From: DASZJY01 sp036260255
GTDB lineage: Bacteria; Actinomycetota; Acidimicrobiia; Acidimicrobiales; AC-14
Reading direction: 5' to 3'
Length of the DNA: 64,000 nucleotides
Assembly (NCBI GenBank): GCA_036260255.1
Contig: DATAAF010000016.1
Coordinates: 1 to 64,000, forward strand
In this document: positions 24,394-33,361 of the stretch, in pieces
Layout: each line of letters begins with the position of its first letter
How positions within the stretch are numbered: the stretch's first letter is position 1
The notes under the pieces: model-generated
Told to the model about the DNA's origin: nothing
What the model saw: the letters and a program-made list of their open reading frames with translations, nothing else
Databases searched by the model: none
Program-made: the position numbers and the translations under genes

Positions 24394-24732
24394 ATGGATT
24401 TGTCCGCCGACTGCTGTCTCTCGATCGCCGATGCGCCGCTCGACGAGGACGACGCCGTCGAGCTGGCTGCCGCCTTCGCCGCCCTCGCCGACCCCGTCCG
24501 CCTGCGGCTCCTGAGCCTCATCGCCGCCGCCGGCGAGATCTGCTCGTGCGAGCTGCTCGAGCCACTGGGCAAGAGCCAGCCCACCATCAGCCATCACACG
24601 AGGGTGCTGAGCGAGGCCGGGCTCATCGTCGGCGAGAAGCGGGGCCGCTGGGTGTGGTGGTCGGTGGTCCCGGAGCGGCTGGCCCGCCTCAGCGCGGCGA
24701 CGTCGACGGCGCCCATACGAACGCTCAGGTGA
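24394..24732 (+). CDS. arsR: ArsR/SmtB-family metalloregulator
   Basis: A 112-residue winged-helix repressor. The core includes FAALADPVRLRLLSLI, the metal-site-containing helix EICSCELLE and the recognition helix KSQPTISHHTRVLSEAGLI. The N-terminal CC pair (DLSADCCLSI) plus the CxC fits the atypical As(III) site of the Corynebacterium ArsR type. Upstream starts at ATG 24361 or 24349 are possible; 24394 leaves room for the dyad and fits relatives. No strong ribosome site is visible. It is divergent from the ArsI/CadI-type gene and overlaps convergent regX3 by 8 nt. Confidence 0.85.
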   Translation: MDLSADCCLSIADAPLDEDDAVELAAAFAALADPVRLRLLSLIAAAGEICSCELLEPLGKSQPTISHHTRVLSEAGLIVGEKRGRWVWWSVVPERLARLSAATSTAPIRTLR

Positions 24733-25429
24733 GGGGTCGCTCGTACTTGTAGCCGAGGCCCCGGATGGTCACGATGCGCCGGGGCACCGCCGGGTCCTCC
24801 TCGACCTTGGCCCGAAGGCGCTTCACGTGCACATCCAGGGTCTTGGTGTCACCGACGTAGTCGGAGCCCCACACGTGGTCGATGAGGACGTCACGGGTCA
24901 GCACCCGCCCGGCGTTGTCGAGCAGGACCTCGAGCAGCTCGAACTCCTTGAGCGGAAGGTTCACCCGCTCGCCGCGCACGAACACCTCGTGGCGCTCGGG
25001 GTCGAGGCGGACGTCGCCCACCTCCAGGGCGGCCCCACCCACCGGCGGCGCAGGGCCGGGGGCCCGGCGCAGCGCCGCCCGCATCCGGGCGACCAGCTCG
25101 CGGAGGCGGTAAGGCTTGGGCACGTAGTCGTCGGCGCCGACCTCGAGGCCCACGACGGTGTCGATCTCCGACGTCTTGGCCGACACCATGATGATGGGGA
25201 CGCGGGACCGGGCGCGGATGTCCCGGCACACGTCGAGCCCGGACACCTTGGGCAGCATCACGTCGAGCAGCACCAGGTCGGGCTTCACCTCGTCGAACAG
25301 GGCGAGGCCCTCGGCGCCGTCGCGCGCCACCCGGACGCGGAACCCCTCCCGCTTGAGGCCCACGGTGAGGGCCTCCACGAACGATTCCTCGTCCTCGACC
25401 ACGAGGATCATGCCACCGAGGTCGCTCAT
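24725..25429 (-). CDS. regX3: Response regulator RegX3/PhoB-type
   Basis: A 234-residue OmpR-family regulator. The receiver domain (about 8-120) has the phospho-acceptor Asp in LVLLDVMLP, the Thr/Ser position in IIMVSAKT and the Lys in VPKPYRL. The winged-helix domain (about 135-230) includes LPLKEFELLEVLL and TLDVHVKRLRAKVE. It follows senX3 by 13 nt and ends the pst-phoU-senX3-regX3 series. It likely binds the PHO box upstream of pstS. Confidence 0.92.
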   Translation of the reverse strand: MSDLGGMILVVEDEESFVEALTVGLKREGFRVRVARDGAEGLALFDEVKPDLVLLDVMLPKVSGLDVCRDIRARSRVPIIMVSAKTSEIDTVVGLEVGADDYVPKPYRLRELVARMRAALRRAPGPAPPVGGAALEVGDVRLDPERHEVFVRGERVNLPLKEFELLEVLLDNAGRVLTRDVLIDHVWGSDYVGDTKTLDVHVKRLRAKVEEDPAVPRRIVTIRGLGYKYERPLT

Positions 25430-25442
25430 GGCGACGCCCGGC

Positions 25443-26711
25443 TCAACCGGCTTTGGCCGGAGACACCGCCATCGGACCGGGACCGGCGGGGAGCCGGAGG
25501 GTGAACGTCGAGCCCTCGCCCTCCTGGGACGCGACGCGCACGTCGCCGCCGTGGCCGGCGGCGACGTGACGGACGATGGCCAGCCCCAGGCCGGTGCCGC
25601 CGGAGTCGCGCCCGCGGCCGCGGTCGACCCGATAGAAGCGCTCGAAGATGCGCTCGAGGTCGCGCGCCGGGATGCCGATGCCGCGGTCCCTCACCTCGAG
25701 CTCGACCCACTGCCCGTCGGTGCGCGAGCGGACGTCGACGGTGGAGCCCTCGTCGGAGTACTTCACCGCGTTCTCGAGGAGGTTGAACAGCGCCGACACG
25801 AGCTGCCGCCGGTCGCCGGTGACGGTCATGTGCCGGGACGCCTCTCCGAAGGTGATCGTGATGGCGCGCCGCTCCGCCGCCGGCCTGACCCGCTCGGCGG
25901 CCTGGGCCACCACCAGGTGGACGGGCACCGGCTCGCGGGCGGGCGCCTCCTCCGACTCGATGCGGCTGAGGTCGAGCAGGTCGTCGACCACCCGGGCCAC
26001 CCGCTGCGCCTCCGTCTGCAGGCGCCGGGCCAGACGGCTGACGACCTCGGGGTCGTCCTCGCCGGCGAGCGTCTCGGCGAGCAGGGCGAGGGCCCCCACG
26101 GGCGTCTTGAGCTCGTGGCTGATGTTGGCGACGAAGTCGCGACGGACCGCCTCGAGCCGCCGGCGTTCGGAGACGTCGTCGATGACGGCGACCGCGCCGA
26201 CGCCGCGCCAGCCGTCGTCGAGCGGCGACGCGGCGATGGTGAGGGTGCGCCGGGGGGGCCCATAGAGGTCGAGGGTCTGCGACCGGGCCTGACCGTCGAC
26301 CGCGTCCTTGAGCAGGTCGACCACCGCCTGCTGGGCGAGCACGTCGGTGTGGCCCGGCCCCATCACCGCGTTGGCCTGCTCGTTGGTGAACACGATCTCG
26401 CCGTGCTCGTCCGAGACCACGACGCCCTCCGACACCGCGCTCAGCGCCTGCTCGAGACGGTCGCGGGCCAGCCGGGCGTTGCCCCGTTCGGTGACGGCCC
26501 TCTCGGCCAACCGCTCCAGCCGGCTGAGGTTGGCGTCGATGCGCCCACCGCCGGTGAGCCCGTTCCCCTCGCCGGTCTCGTCGGCCAGGCGGGCGGCGAG
26601 GACGCCGAGGCGGCGGGCGACTATGCGCCTCGACCGCCAGACCCACACCGCCGCCACCAAAAAGACGACCCCGGCCAAGGCCGCGACCACGCCGGTGGGG
26701 CCTATGTCCAT
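25443..26711 (-). CDS. senX3: Sensor histidine kinase SenX3/PhoR-type
   Basis: About 422 residues: one TM helix near residues 7-26 (VVAALAGVVFLVAAVWVW), a PAS-like domain at about 80-185, HisKA with NISHELKTPVGALALLAETL, and HATPase_c with NLLENAVKYSDEGS and GTGLGLAIVRHV. Actinobacterial SenX3 usually has two TM helices; here only one is clear. ATG 26711 is used; TTG 26720 is possible. It lies 52 nt after phoU and pairs with regX3. It is expected to sense phosphate through the Pst/PhoU complex. Confidence 0.9.
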   Translation of the reverse strand: MDIGPTGVVAALAGVVFLVAAVWVWRSRRIVARRLGVLAARLADETGEGNGLTGGGRIDANLSRLERLAERAVTERGNARLARDRLEQALSAVSEGVVVSDEHGEIVFTNEQANAVMGPGHTDVLAQQAVVDLLKDAVDGQARSQTLDLYGPPRRTLTIAASPLDDGWRGVGAVAVIDDVSERRRLEAVRRDFVANISHELKTPVGALALLAETLAGEDDPEVVSRLARRLQTEAQRVARVVDDLLDLSRIESEEAPAREPVPVHLVVAQAAERVRPAAERRAITITFGEASRHMTVTGDRRQLVSALFNLLENAVKYSDEGSTVDVRSRTDGQWVELEVRDRGIGIPARDLERIFERFYRVDRGRGRDSGGTGLGLAIVRHVAAGHGGDVRVASQEGEGSTFTLRLPAGPGPMAVSPAKAG

Positions 26712-26762
26712 CGCGTCCAAGATACGCCCCGGCGGTTCTCGATCAGGCGATGGTCGGGGCCG

Positions 26763-27422
26763 TCAACCGATCTCCGCGGCGAGGTAGCTCGGGTCGCCGG
26801 TGATCATGTAGACGACGCGGTCGCCGACCGCCACGGCGTGGTCGGCGATGCGCTCGAGGTGGCGGCCGGCGAGCAGGGCGTGGAACACCAGCCCGCTGGC
26901 TTCGGGCCCGTCCTGGGCGAGGAGGTGGGCGGCCAGCCGGCGGAAGCACGCGTCCAGGGCGTCGTCTCGGCGCTCGAGCGCACCGGCCAGCTCGAGGTCC
27001 TCGTCGCGCCAGGCGCGCCGCGCCGACGCGACGAGGTCGAGGGCGATGTCGGCCATCTGACCCAGGAGCACGAGCGAGGTCGACTCTCGTGCCCAGTCGA
27101 CCCGTGCGAGCTTGGCGATGGCCACGGCCAGGTCGCCGGTGCGCTCGTAGTCGGCCATGACGCGCAGGCTCGACACGAGGAACCGCAGGTCGGCGGCCAC
27201 CGGCGCCTGGCGGGCCATCAGCTGGTAGGCCCGCTCCTCGAGGGCGACGAACAGCCGGTCGAGGTCGTCGTCGCCGGCGATCACCAGCTCGGCCTTGGTC
27301 CCGTCGTCGCCGACCAGCGCGCCGACCGCCCCCCGCACCGCTTCCTCCGCCAGCGCTCCCAACCAGTCGACGTCGGCGCGCAGGGTGCCGAGCGCCTCCT
27401 GGAAGGCGACGCGGGAGGTCAT
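26763..27422 (-). CDS. phoU: PhoU phosphate-signalling protein
   Basis: A 219-residue all-helical protein with two PhoU repeats. Typical segments are VAADLRFLVSSLRVMADYERTGD-like (first repeat) and LLAGRHLERIADHAVAVGDR (second repeat), each with an E/DxxxD metal-binding pattern. It links the Pst transporter to SenX3 and damps the Pho response when phosphate is plentiful. It sits 32 nt after pstB in the same operon. Confidence 0.92.
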   Translation of the reverse strand: MTSRVAFQEALGTLRADVDWLGALAEEAVRGAVGALVGDDGTKAELVIAGDDDLDRLFVALEERAYQLMARQAPVAADLRFLVSSLRVMADYERTGDLAVAIAKLARVDWARESTSLVLLGQMADIALDLVASARRAWRDEDLELAGALERRDDALDACFRRLAAHLLAQDGPEASGLVFHALLAGRHLERIADHAVAVGDRVVYMITGDPSYLAAEIG

Positions 27423-27453
27423 CGGAGTTGGCGCGGCGGCGGTCCCCCCGACC

Positions 27454-28353
27454 TCATCCGAACCGACCGGTGACGTAGGCCTCGGTGCGGGCGTCCGACG
27501 GGGCGGTGAAGAGCTTCTCGGTGTGGTCGTACTCGACCAGGTGGCCCGTGCGGCGGTCGCCGTCGCCCACCTCGACGGTGAGGAACGCCGTCCACTGCGA
27601 CACCCGGGCGGCCTGCTGCATGTTGTGGGTCACGATGATGATCGACAGCTCCCGGCTCAGGTCGGTCATGAGGTCCTCGATGTGCATGGTGGAGATGGGG
27701 TCGAGGGCTGAGCAGGGCTCGTCCATGAGGAGGACGTCGGGGTTGTTGGCGAGGGCCCGGGCGATGCAGAGGCGCTGCTGCTGGCCCCCCGAGAGGCTGT
27801 AGGCGTCGGACCGGAGCCGGCCCTTGACCTCGTCCCACAGCGCGGCCCGGCGCAGCGACTCCTCGACGCAGTCGTCGAGGCCCTTCTTGCGGCCCAGGGT
27901 CCTCGGCCCGAAGGCGACGTTGTCGTAGATGGACTTCGGGAACGGGTTCGGCTTCTGGAAGACCATGCCGATGCGCTTGCGGACCTCGACGGGGTCGACG
28001 TCGGCGCTGTAGAGGTCCTGTCCCTCGTAGCGGACCTCGCCCTGCACCGTCGCCCCGGGGATGAGGTCGTTCATACGGTTGAAGCAGCGGACGAGCGTGC
28101 TCTTCCCGCATCCGGAGGGGCCGATCACCGCGGTGATGTGCTTGCGGTAGACGTCCAGGGTGACGTCTTTGACCGCGGGGACGCCCGAGTAGCTGACGCC
28201 GACCTGCCGGAGCTCGAAGACGACCTGGCGGTCCTCGTCCGCCTCGGCGGCCTCCCCGAGTGCCGAGCCGAGGTCGATGGGCGTCGACCGCTCGTCGAGG
28301 CTGCCCTCGTCGCCGCTCGTGCGGTCGGCGGTATCGGTCGGGAAGCCGTCCAC
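27454..28353 (-). CDS. pstB: Phosphate ABC transporter ATP-binding protein PstB
   Basis: A 299-residue ABC ATPase with Walker [10 protein letters not shown], signature LSGGQQQR and Walker B VLLMDEP, plus PstB-type [15 protein letters not shown] and [15 protein letters not shown] segments. An acidic extension of about 45 residues precedes the ABC domain. I choose GTG 28353, since GGAGGT sits 7 nt upstream and GTG overlaps the pstA TAG by 1 nt. ATG 28386 would lie inside pstA and lacks a better site. Confidence 0.95.
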   Translation of the reverse strand: MDGFPTDTADRTSGDEGSLDERSTPIDLGSALGEAAEADEDRQVVFELRQVGVSYSGVPAVKDVTLDVYRKHITAVIGPSGCGKSTLVRCFNRMNDLIPGATVQGEVRYEGQDLYSADVDPVEVRKRIGMVFQKPNPFPKSIYDNVAFGPRTLGRKKGLDDCVEESLRRAALWDEVKGRLRSDAYSLSGGQQQRLCIARALANNPDVLLMDEPCSALDPISTMHIEDLMTDLSRELSIIIVTHNMQQAARVSQWTAFLTVEVGDGDRRTGHLVEYDHTEKLFTAPSDARTEAYVTGRFG

Positions 28354-29252
28354 TACCACCTCCGTTGGTAACGCCGTCGGAGCCATATTGCCGTCCCGTT
28401 CATCGCTACCAGGATGACGAGGAGGACGACGATGGCGGCGGCGGCGAGGACATGGAACTCCTCCTGCGGGCGGGAGATCCAGTTGAAGATCTGCACGGGC
28501 AGCACCGAGAAGGCGCTGTCCAGGCCGCTCGGGTTGAAGGTGACGAACGTGAGCGCCCCCAGCAGCAGGAGCGGAGCTGCCTCGCCGATGGCGCGCGACA
28601 GGGCGAGGATGCTGCCGGTGGCGATGCCCGGGATGGCCGCGGGGAGCGTCTGGCGGCGGATGGTCTGCCACTGGGTGGCGCCGAGGGCCAGCGAGGCCTC
28701 CCGGATCGAGCGGGGGACGGCACGGATCGCCTCGCGCGAAGCGATGATGACGATGGGCAGCACGAGGAGGGAGAGGGTGAGGCCGGCGGCCAGCACGCTG
28801 GGGCCGAGGTCCGCCCATCCCCGGGCGAGGAAGGCCAGGCCGAGGATGCCGTACACGATCGACGGCACCGCGGCCAGGTTCTGGATGTTGATCTCGATGA
28901 GGCGGTTGTACCAGCGGGTGCGGTCGGCGTACTCCTCGAGGTAGATGGCGGCGCCGATGCCGACAGGGATGCACGTGACGACGACGACCCCCATGACCCA
29001 GAGGGTGCCGAAGATCGCCGACTGGGCGCCCGCCCTCGTCGGCCGGCTGGAGGGGAAGTGGGTGAGGAGGTCGAGGTTGAGGCGGGCCCGGCCCTCGGTG
29101 ACGACCTGCAGCAGGAGGGTGACCAACGCCACCATGGCGAGGAGCAGGCTGGCCAGCATGACGGCGCGGAACGCCCAGTGGGCCACGTCCGGGCGGTGGC
29201 GGTCACCGTCGCCCGTGAGGGGGCTGCGGTCGGCGGGCGAAGGGGCGGCCAT
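28353..29252 (-). CDS. pstA: Phosphate ABC transporter permease PstA
   Basis: A 299-residue permease with six TM helices. The EAA loop [20 protein letters not shown] matches the contact site for PstB. It starts with ATG 29252, overlapping the pstC TGA by 1 nt, and its stop overlaps the pstB GTG. With PstC it forms the membrane channel of the high-affinity phosphate importer. Confidence 0.95.
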   Translation of the reverse strand: MAAPSPADRSPLTGDGDRHRPDVAHWAFRAVMLASLLLAMVALVTLLLQVVTEGRARLNLDLLTHFPSSRPTRAGAQSAIFGTLWVMGVVVVTCIPVGIGAAIYLEEYADRTRWYNRLIEINIQNLAAVPSIVYGILGLAFLARGWADLGPSVLAAGLTLSLLVLPIVIIASREAIRAVPRSIREASLALGATQWQTIRRQTLPAAIPGIATGSILALSRAIGEAAPLLLLGALTFVTFNPSGLDSAFSVLPVQIFNWISRPQEEFHVLAAAAIVVLLVILVAMNGTAIWLRRRYQRRW

Positions 29253-30196
29253 CAGTAGACCTGGCGGTAGCGGCGCACGAGGCGGATGCTGAACAGGTTC
29301 ATGAGGAACGTGATGAGGAACAGCGTCGTCCCCACCGCGAAGATCGTCTTGTAACCGACGCTTCCCGTGGGCTGGTCGCCGATGCCGGCGGAGGCGATGA
29401 AGGCGGTCATCGTCTGCATGGCCTCGGCCGGGTTGAAGCTCAGGTTCGGCGTCCCCCCGGCGGCGATCAGCACGATCATGGTCTCGCCCACGGCCCGGGA
29501 GATGCCCAGGACCACGGCGGCCACGATCCCGGAGAGCGCGGCGGGGAAGACGACTCGCAGCGACGTGGTGAGGCGGGTGCCGCCCAGGGCGAAGGACCCC
29601 TCGCGGAGCGACTGGGGCACCGCCGCCATGGCGTCCTCCGACAACGAGGTGATGGTCGGCACGATCATGATGCCCATGACCAAACCGGCGGAGGCGGCGT
29701 TGAAGACTCCTGGCGGCTGGCCGAACGGCCACAGGTCCTGCAACAGGGGCGTGACGAATGTGAGGGCGAAGAAGCCGTAGACGACGGTGGGGATGCCGGC
29801 GAGCAGCTCGAGGGTCGGCTTGAGGAGGTTCCTGACCCGCGGCCGGGCGTACTCGCTGAGGTAGATGGCGCTCAGGAGCCCGACCGGGACGGAGAGGGCG
29901 AGGGCGATGCCGGTGATCAGGAACGTGGCGCTGACGAGGGGCAGCACGCCGAACTCGGGGTCGGCGAACAGGGGCGACCAGGTCGTGGAGGTGAGGAACT
30001 CCACGATGCTGACGTCGGCGAAGAACTCGATCGTCGGCTGCAAGAGGGCGAAGACGATGCCGACCGTCGTCGCCACCGAGAGGAGGGCGCAGGCGGCCAG
30101 CACCGCCTTGACGGCCATCTCGCCGTAGCGAGGCCGCCGAACCCCCAGGCCCCGGGTCTGGGGCCCGGCGGACTCGAACGTCCCCGCGGTGCTCAA
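29252..30196 (-). CDS. pstC: Phosphate ABC transporter permease PstC
   Basis: A 314-residue permease with six TM helices; the EAA loop is near SLREGSFALGGTRLTT. TTG 30196 overlaps the pstS stop (TTGA), and the sequence before it in frame belongs to pstS, so TTG is the likely start through coupling. A start at an internal ATG (MAVKAVLAAC) would still include all helices. Confidence 0.93.
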   Translation of the reverse strand: MSTAGTFESAGPQTRGLGVRRPRYGEMAVKAVLAACALLSVATTVGIVFALLQPTIEFFADVSIVEFLTSTTWSPLFADPEFGVLPLVSATFLITGIALALSVPVGLLSAIYLSEYARPRVRNLLKPTLELLAGIPTVVYGFFALTFVTPLLQDLWPFGQPPGVFNAASAGLVMGIMIVPTITSLSEDAMAAVPQSLREGSFALGGTRLTTSLRVVFPAALSGIVAAVVLGISRAVGETMIVLIAAGGTPNLSFNPAEAMQTMTAFIASAGIGDQPTGSVGYKTIFAVGTTLFLITFLMNLFSIRLVRRYRQVY

Positions 30197-31149
30197 GACG
30201 TGAGAAGCGTCTGGATCGACCCCAGGGACTCCTGCTTCTGGGCCTCCGTCATGGGGACGAACCGGGCGTCGGCGGCGATCTCCTCTGCGTTCTCGATGTA
30301 GGAGCGGACGAACTCCCGGACTTCGGGCCGCTGGAGGGCGTCCGCCTTCGGGTAGATGAAGAGCGGTCTCCCGAGCGGCTTGTAGCTGCTGTTCTGTACC
30401 GTCTGGGCGCTCGGCGCCACGCATCCGGCGCCCCCGTCGACGGCCACCGCCTTGACCCTCCCCTGGTTCTCCTCCACGTAGGAGAGCCCCAGGTACCCGA
30501 TGGCGCCCTTCGTCCCGGCCACCCCGCTCACGGTGACGTTGTCGTCCTCGCTGGCGGTGTAGTCGGTACGACTGGCGCCTTCCTTGCCGTTGACGGCCTC
30601 GGTGAAGTAGTCGAAGGTCCCCGAATCGGTGCCCGCGCCGAACAGGGCGATCCTCTCGTCCGGGAAGCTCGGGTCGACGTCCCTCCAGTTGGAGACGGTG
30701 CTCCGGGGCGCCCACACCTTCTTGAGCTGGTCGACGGTGAGGCACGTGACCCAGGTGTTCTGGGGGTTCACGACGACGGCGAGCCCGTCGTTGGCCACGG
30801 TGAGCTGCTCGTAGCGGATCCCCTTGGCCGCGCAGGCGTCCTTCTCCGACTGCTTGATGGGCCGGGAGGCGTCGCTGACGTCCGTCTCGCCGTTGCAGAA
30901 CTTCTCGAAACCGCCGCCCGTCCCCGACGTCCCGACGGTGATCCGCACGTGGTTGTGCTCTTCCATGAACCGCTCGGCGGCAGCCTCGCTGAGGGGCGCC
31001 ACCGTGCTGGACCCGTCGATGCGGATCGACCCGCTCAGCCTCTGGCCGCCGCTCTCGGCTGGCTCGCCGCCGCCGCACGCGCCGACCGCCAGTCCCAGAG
31101 CCAGCGCGAGGGCCCCCCGCCTGACCTGCCGAGACCTCGCTCGTGACAC
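30193..31149 (-). CDS. pstS: Phosphate-binding lipoprotein PstS
   Basis: A 318-residue substrate-binding protein. The signal peptide ends in lipobox AVGAC at about residues 21-25. Phosphate-binding loops are visible as IDGSSTVAPL, GTSGTGGGFEKFC and GAGTDSGTFDYFTE. GTG 31149 follows AAGGGG by about 6 nt; GTG 31155 is an alternative. It is the first gene of pstSCAB-phoU-senX3-regX3. A PHO box lies about 75 nt upstream. Confidence 0.95.
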   Translation of the reverse strand: MSRARSRQVRRGALALALGLAVGACGGGEPAESGGQRLSGSIRIDGSSTVAPLSEAAAERFMEEHNHVRITVGTSGTGGGFEKFCNGETDVSDASRPIKQSEKDACAAKGIRYEQLTVANDGLAVVVNPQNTWVTCLTVDQLKKVWAPRSTVSNWRDVDPSFPDERIALFGAGTDSGTFDYFTEAVNGKEGASRTDYTASEDDNVTVSGVAGTKGAIGYLGLSYVEENQGRVKAVAVDGGAGCVAPSAQTVQNSSYKPLGRPLFIYPKADALQRPEVREFVRSYIENAEEIAADARFVPMTEAQKQESLGSIQTLLTS

Positions 31150-31224
31150 GGTCACCCCTTCCCGATCGGTGGAACCTCTGTCCCACCGATGAAGGTACGC
31201 AACGGTCGTGGCCGGCAACTGGAC

Positions 31225-31246
31225 TCGGTGTGAACACGAGGTGAAC
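31225..31246 (-). promoter_or_regulatory. PHO box upstream of pstS
   Basis: Two 11-nt direct repeat units on the minus strand, GTTCACCTCGT and GTTCACACCGA, match the actinobacterial PHO-box pattern (GTTCAC half-sites 11 nt apart). It lies about 76 nt before the pstS start and is the expected binding site for the RegX3/PhoP-type regulator. Confidence 0.8.
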
Positions 31247-31251
31247 GGACG

Positions 31252-31343
31252 CGGAACATCGTCGGCTCGACGGTCCGCCTCACAGCCCCACCGGGGCCCA
31301 GAGCGCTCCCCGTGAGGAACGTGCGTCGGTCGATGGTGGTCAC
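31252..31343 (-). pseudogene. Possible remnant of a Tat-signal gene start
   Basis: From GTG 31343 the minus strand reads TTIDRRTFLTGSALGPGGA, a good twin-arginine signal-peptide beginning (RRTFL followed by a small hydrophobic stretch). The frame then loses any domain and runs into the PHO box and pstS leader. It could be the 5' end of a deleted Pho-regulated secreted phosphatase, or chance. Nothing else is seen in 31150-31435. Confidence 0.3.
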
Positions 31344-31435
31344 GGCCCGACCGTACGGAGCGCAGGTGGCGCCCCAGTTGCCGATCGGCGACGCCGAGCT
31401 GGCGCCGGGATGAACTTCGGACGAGGCTCGCCGGT

Positions 31436-31726
31436 CTACCCGGTGTCGTCGAGGTCCTCGTCGGGGACGCCGAGGTCCCAGTCGAGGATGAGCGCCTCTC
31501 GCTCGGCGTCGCGGACCACCCGCTCGCGGTTGCGCCGGAACTGCGGGTCGTGCGGGGGGAGGAGCAGGAGGCGGGCCAGCGCCCGCTCGCGGAACGCCTC
31601 GATCACGCTGCGGTCGCCGAACTCGGAGACGACCTCCCAATGGGGCGCGACCGGCCCAAGGTAGACGACGCGCACGTGCCCGCGGGGGGCTCGCTGCTCC
31701 TCCTGGTCGACGCCGAGATCGGACAT
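31436..31726 (-). CDS. Small conserved hypothetical protein
   Basis: A 96-residue soluble, charged protein. It starts MSDLGVDQEEQRAPRGHVRV, then has VYLGPVAPHWEV, GDRSVIEAFRERALARLLL and RRNRERVVRDAEREALIL. Similar short proteins occur in related actinobacteria without assigned function. ATG 31726 is 12 nt after the htrA stop, so it is probably co-transcribed with htrA and may be under the same ECF-type promoter. Confidence 0.7.
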   Translation of the reverse strand: MSDLGVDQEEQRAPRGHVRVVYLGPVAPHWEVVSEFGDRSVIEAFRERALARLLLLPPHDPQFRRNRERVVRDAEREALILDWDLGVPDEDLDDTG

Positions 31727-31738
31727 GGGAAGGCCAAG

Positions 31739-32905
31739 CTAGCCGCCCGGCCTCTGGGCCAACGTCACCCTGGCCGACTGCTGCCGGCCGCCGCGGATCC
31801 ACGTGATCTCGACGAGGTCGCCCGGGTCGTGGCTGCGCACCGCGGCCCCGAGGTCGTCGGACGACGAGATCCGGTCCGTGCCGACTCGCACGATCACGTC
31901 GTCGGGCTGGAGACCAGCTCCCTCGGCGGGCGACCCCGGGTCGACCTCCAGCACCACCGCCCCGGCGTTGCCCTGGAGGGTCGCGGTGGTCACGCCGAGG
32001 AACGCCCGCGGCCCGGACGCCTGCGCAGTGCCGCCGCGGCGACGGAGGTCGTCGACGACCGGTTGGAACGTGTCGCTCGCGATGGCGAAGCCGATGTTCT
32101 GCGCCTCGGCGGTGCCCGTCCGCTGGATCACCGCGGTGTTCATGCCGACGACCTGGCCGTCGACATCGACCAGCGGCCCGCCCGAGTTCCCGGGGTTGAT
32201 GGCGGCGTCGGTCTGGATCAGGTGCTCGAGCCGGTGGCCCGGCGACTCGCCGATCGTGCGGTCGAGGGCGGAGACGATGCCGGTCGTCACGGTGGGGCCG
32301 CCGGGCAGGGCCAAGGCGTTGCCGATCGCCACCACCGCGTCGCCCACCTGCAGGTCGGCCGAGCGCCCGACGTCGACGGTCGGCAGCCCCGAGGCGCCCT
32401 GCAGCCGGAGGAGGGCGATGTCGGCGGTGGCGTCGGCGCCCACGACGGCGGCGTCGAAGGTCCGCCCGTCGTCGAGCTTCACTTGGATCGTCCTCGCCCC
32501 GGCCACCACGTGGGCGTTCGTGAGGACGTCGCCGCCGGGTGTGAGGATCATCCCCGTCCCCGCCCCCTCGGGGACGACGTCGAAGAAGCGGCTGGCGAAG
32601 CCGCCGATGTTGATCGACACCACGGCCGGCTCGACCTTGGCGAGGATCGAGCGGATGTCCCCGGGCCGGGCCAGGCTGGCCGCCGGACGGTCCGGTGCGG
32701 CGGCGGTCGAGCGGCGCAGGCCCTCGCCGTCGTCGTCCAGGGCGAAGACGAGACCGCCGGCGACGACGGCCCCGACGACCGCGCCGACCAGGGCGGCGAC
32801 CAACCAGTGCCGCGCCATCGCCGGCGACGACGTCGGGGGCGGCGGTGGCGGCGGGGGCGCTCCGGCGGTGGACGGCGGGTACTCGAAGACCGGTCTCTCG
32901 GGCAT
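31739..32905 (-). CDS. htrA: HtrA-type serine protease of the sigma/anti-sigma locus
   Basis: A 388-residue envelope protease. A Pro-rich cytoplasmic start is followed by a TM helix at about 35-55 (LVAALVGAVVGAVVAGGLVFA). The trypsin domain has His in VLTNAHVVAG, Asp in ADIALLRL and Ser in INPGNSGGPL. A PDZ domain fills about 290-385. ATG 32905 follows CGGAGGACCC. It is divergent from whiB and close to the ECF sigma cluster, as htrA is in mycobacteria. An ECF-type promoter lies just upstream. Confidence 0.93.
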   Translation of the reverse strand: MPERPVFEYPPSTAGAPPPPPPPPTSSPAMARHWLVAALVGAVVGAVVAGGLVFALDDDGEGLRRSTAAAPDRPAASLARPGDIRSILAKVEPAVVSINIGGFASRFFDVVPEGAGTGMILTPGGDVLTNAHVVAGARTIQVKLDDGRTFDAAVVGADATADIALLRLQGASGLPTVDVGRSADLQVGDAVVAIGNALALPGGPTVTTGIVSALDRTIGESPGHRLEHLIQTDAAINPGNSGGPLVDVDGQVVGMNTAVIQRTGTAEAQNIGFAIASDTFQPVVDDLRRRGGTAQASGPRAFLGVTTATLQGNAGAVVLEVDPGSPAEGAGLQPDDVIVRVGTDRISSSDDLGAAVRSHDPGDLVEITWIRGGRQQSARVTLAQRPGG

Positions 32906-32938
32906 GGGTCCTCCGGCGCGATGTGGCTGAAACGCGGA

Positions 32939-32965
32939 AACGCGGGTTGCGCGGAGCCGATTCCC
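32939..32965 (-). promoter_or_regulatory. ECF-type promoter for htrA
   Basis: On the minus strand GGGAATC (32965-32959) and CGTT (32942-32939) are 16 nt apart, matching the actinobacterial SigE/SigH pattern GGAAY-N16/17-CGTT. The predicted start of transcription is about 25 nt before the htrA ATG. Confidence 0.6.
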
Positions 32966-33024
32966 GTCATGAGAGGGGTGGAAACGTGCGCAATCCGCCG
33001 GGCGCCGCTCCCCGTAGGACAAGT

Positions 33025-33050
33025 GGAACCGGGAGCGGTCCCGGCCCGTT
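33025..33050 (+). promoter_or_regulatory. ECF-type promoter for whiB
   Basis: GGAACC (33025-33030) and CGTT (33047-33050) are separated by 16 nt. The predicted transcription start is about 25 nt before the whiB ATG. It has the same pattern as the htrA and sigma-gene promoters in this locus. Confidence 0.6.
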
Positions 33051-33081
33051 GTCGTTGTGGTGAGGCCAAGGAGGAGGGCCG

Positions 33082-33327
33082 ATGGACACCGCCTGGATGG
33101 CTGACGGGAACTGCCGGTCCGAATCACCCTCGCTGTTCTTCCCGAGCGACGGCGTCGGCGTCGAGGTGGCCCGGCGGGTCTGCGCCACCTGCCCGGTCAA
33201 GACGCCGTGCCTCGAGTACGCCCTCCGCAACAGCATCGACCACGGGGTCTGGGGCGGCGCTTCCGAGCGCGAGCGGCGCCGCATCGCCCGCCGCCGCCGC
33301 CTCGAGCAGGCCCAAGCGCACACGTAG
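33082..33327 (+). CDS. WhiB-family Fe-S transcription regulator
   Basis: An 81-residue WhiB-like protein. The four [4Fe-4S] cysteines are Cys11 and the cluster in VCATCPVKTPCLEYAL. The GVWGG turn and a basic C-terminal tail (RERRRIARRRR) are present. WhiB proteins bind sigma factor A and sense redox or NO. AGGAGG precedes ATG 33082 by about 7 nt. It lies between htrA and the rseB-like gene and may be co-regulated with them by the ECF sigma factor. Confidence 0.93.
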   Translation: MDTAWMADGNCRSESPSLFFPSDGVGVEVARRVCATCPVKTPCLEYALRNSIDHGVWGGASERERRRIARRRRLEQAQAHT

Positions 33328-33361
33328 GGTTTCGCCTCGCAACCAGCCGTTGCGCGGGCAC

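Noticed and set aside
31152..31802. A 216-codon minus frame over the pstS leader
   Set aside because: Most of it is the shadow of the small gene at 31436-31726; only the short Tat-like start was kept, as a possible relic.
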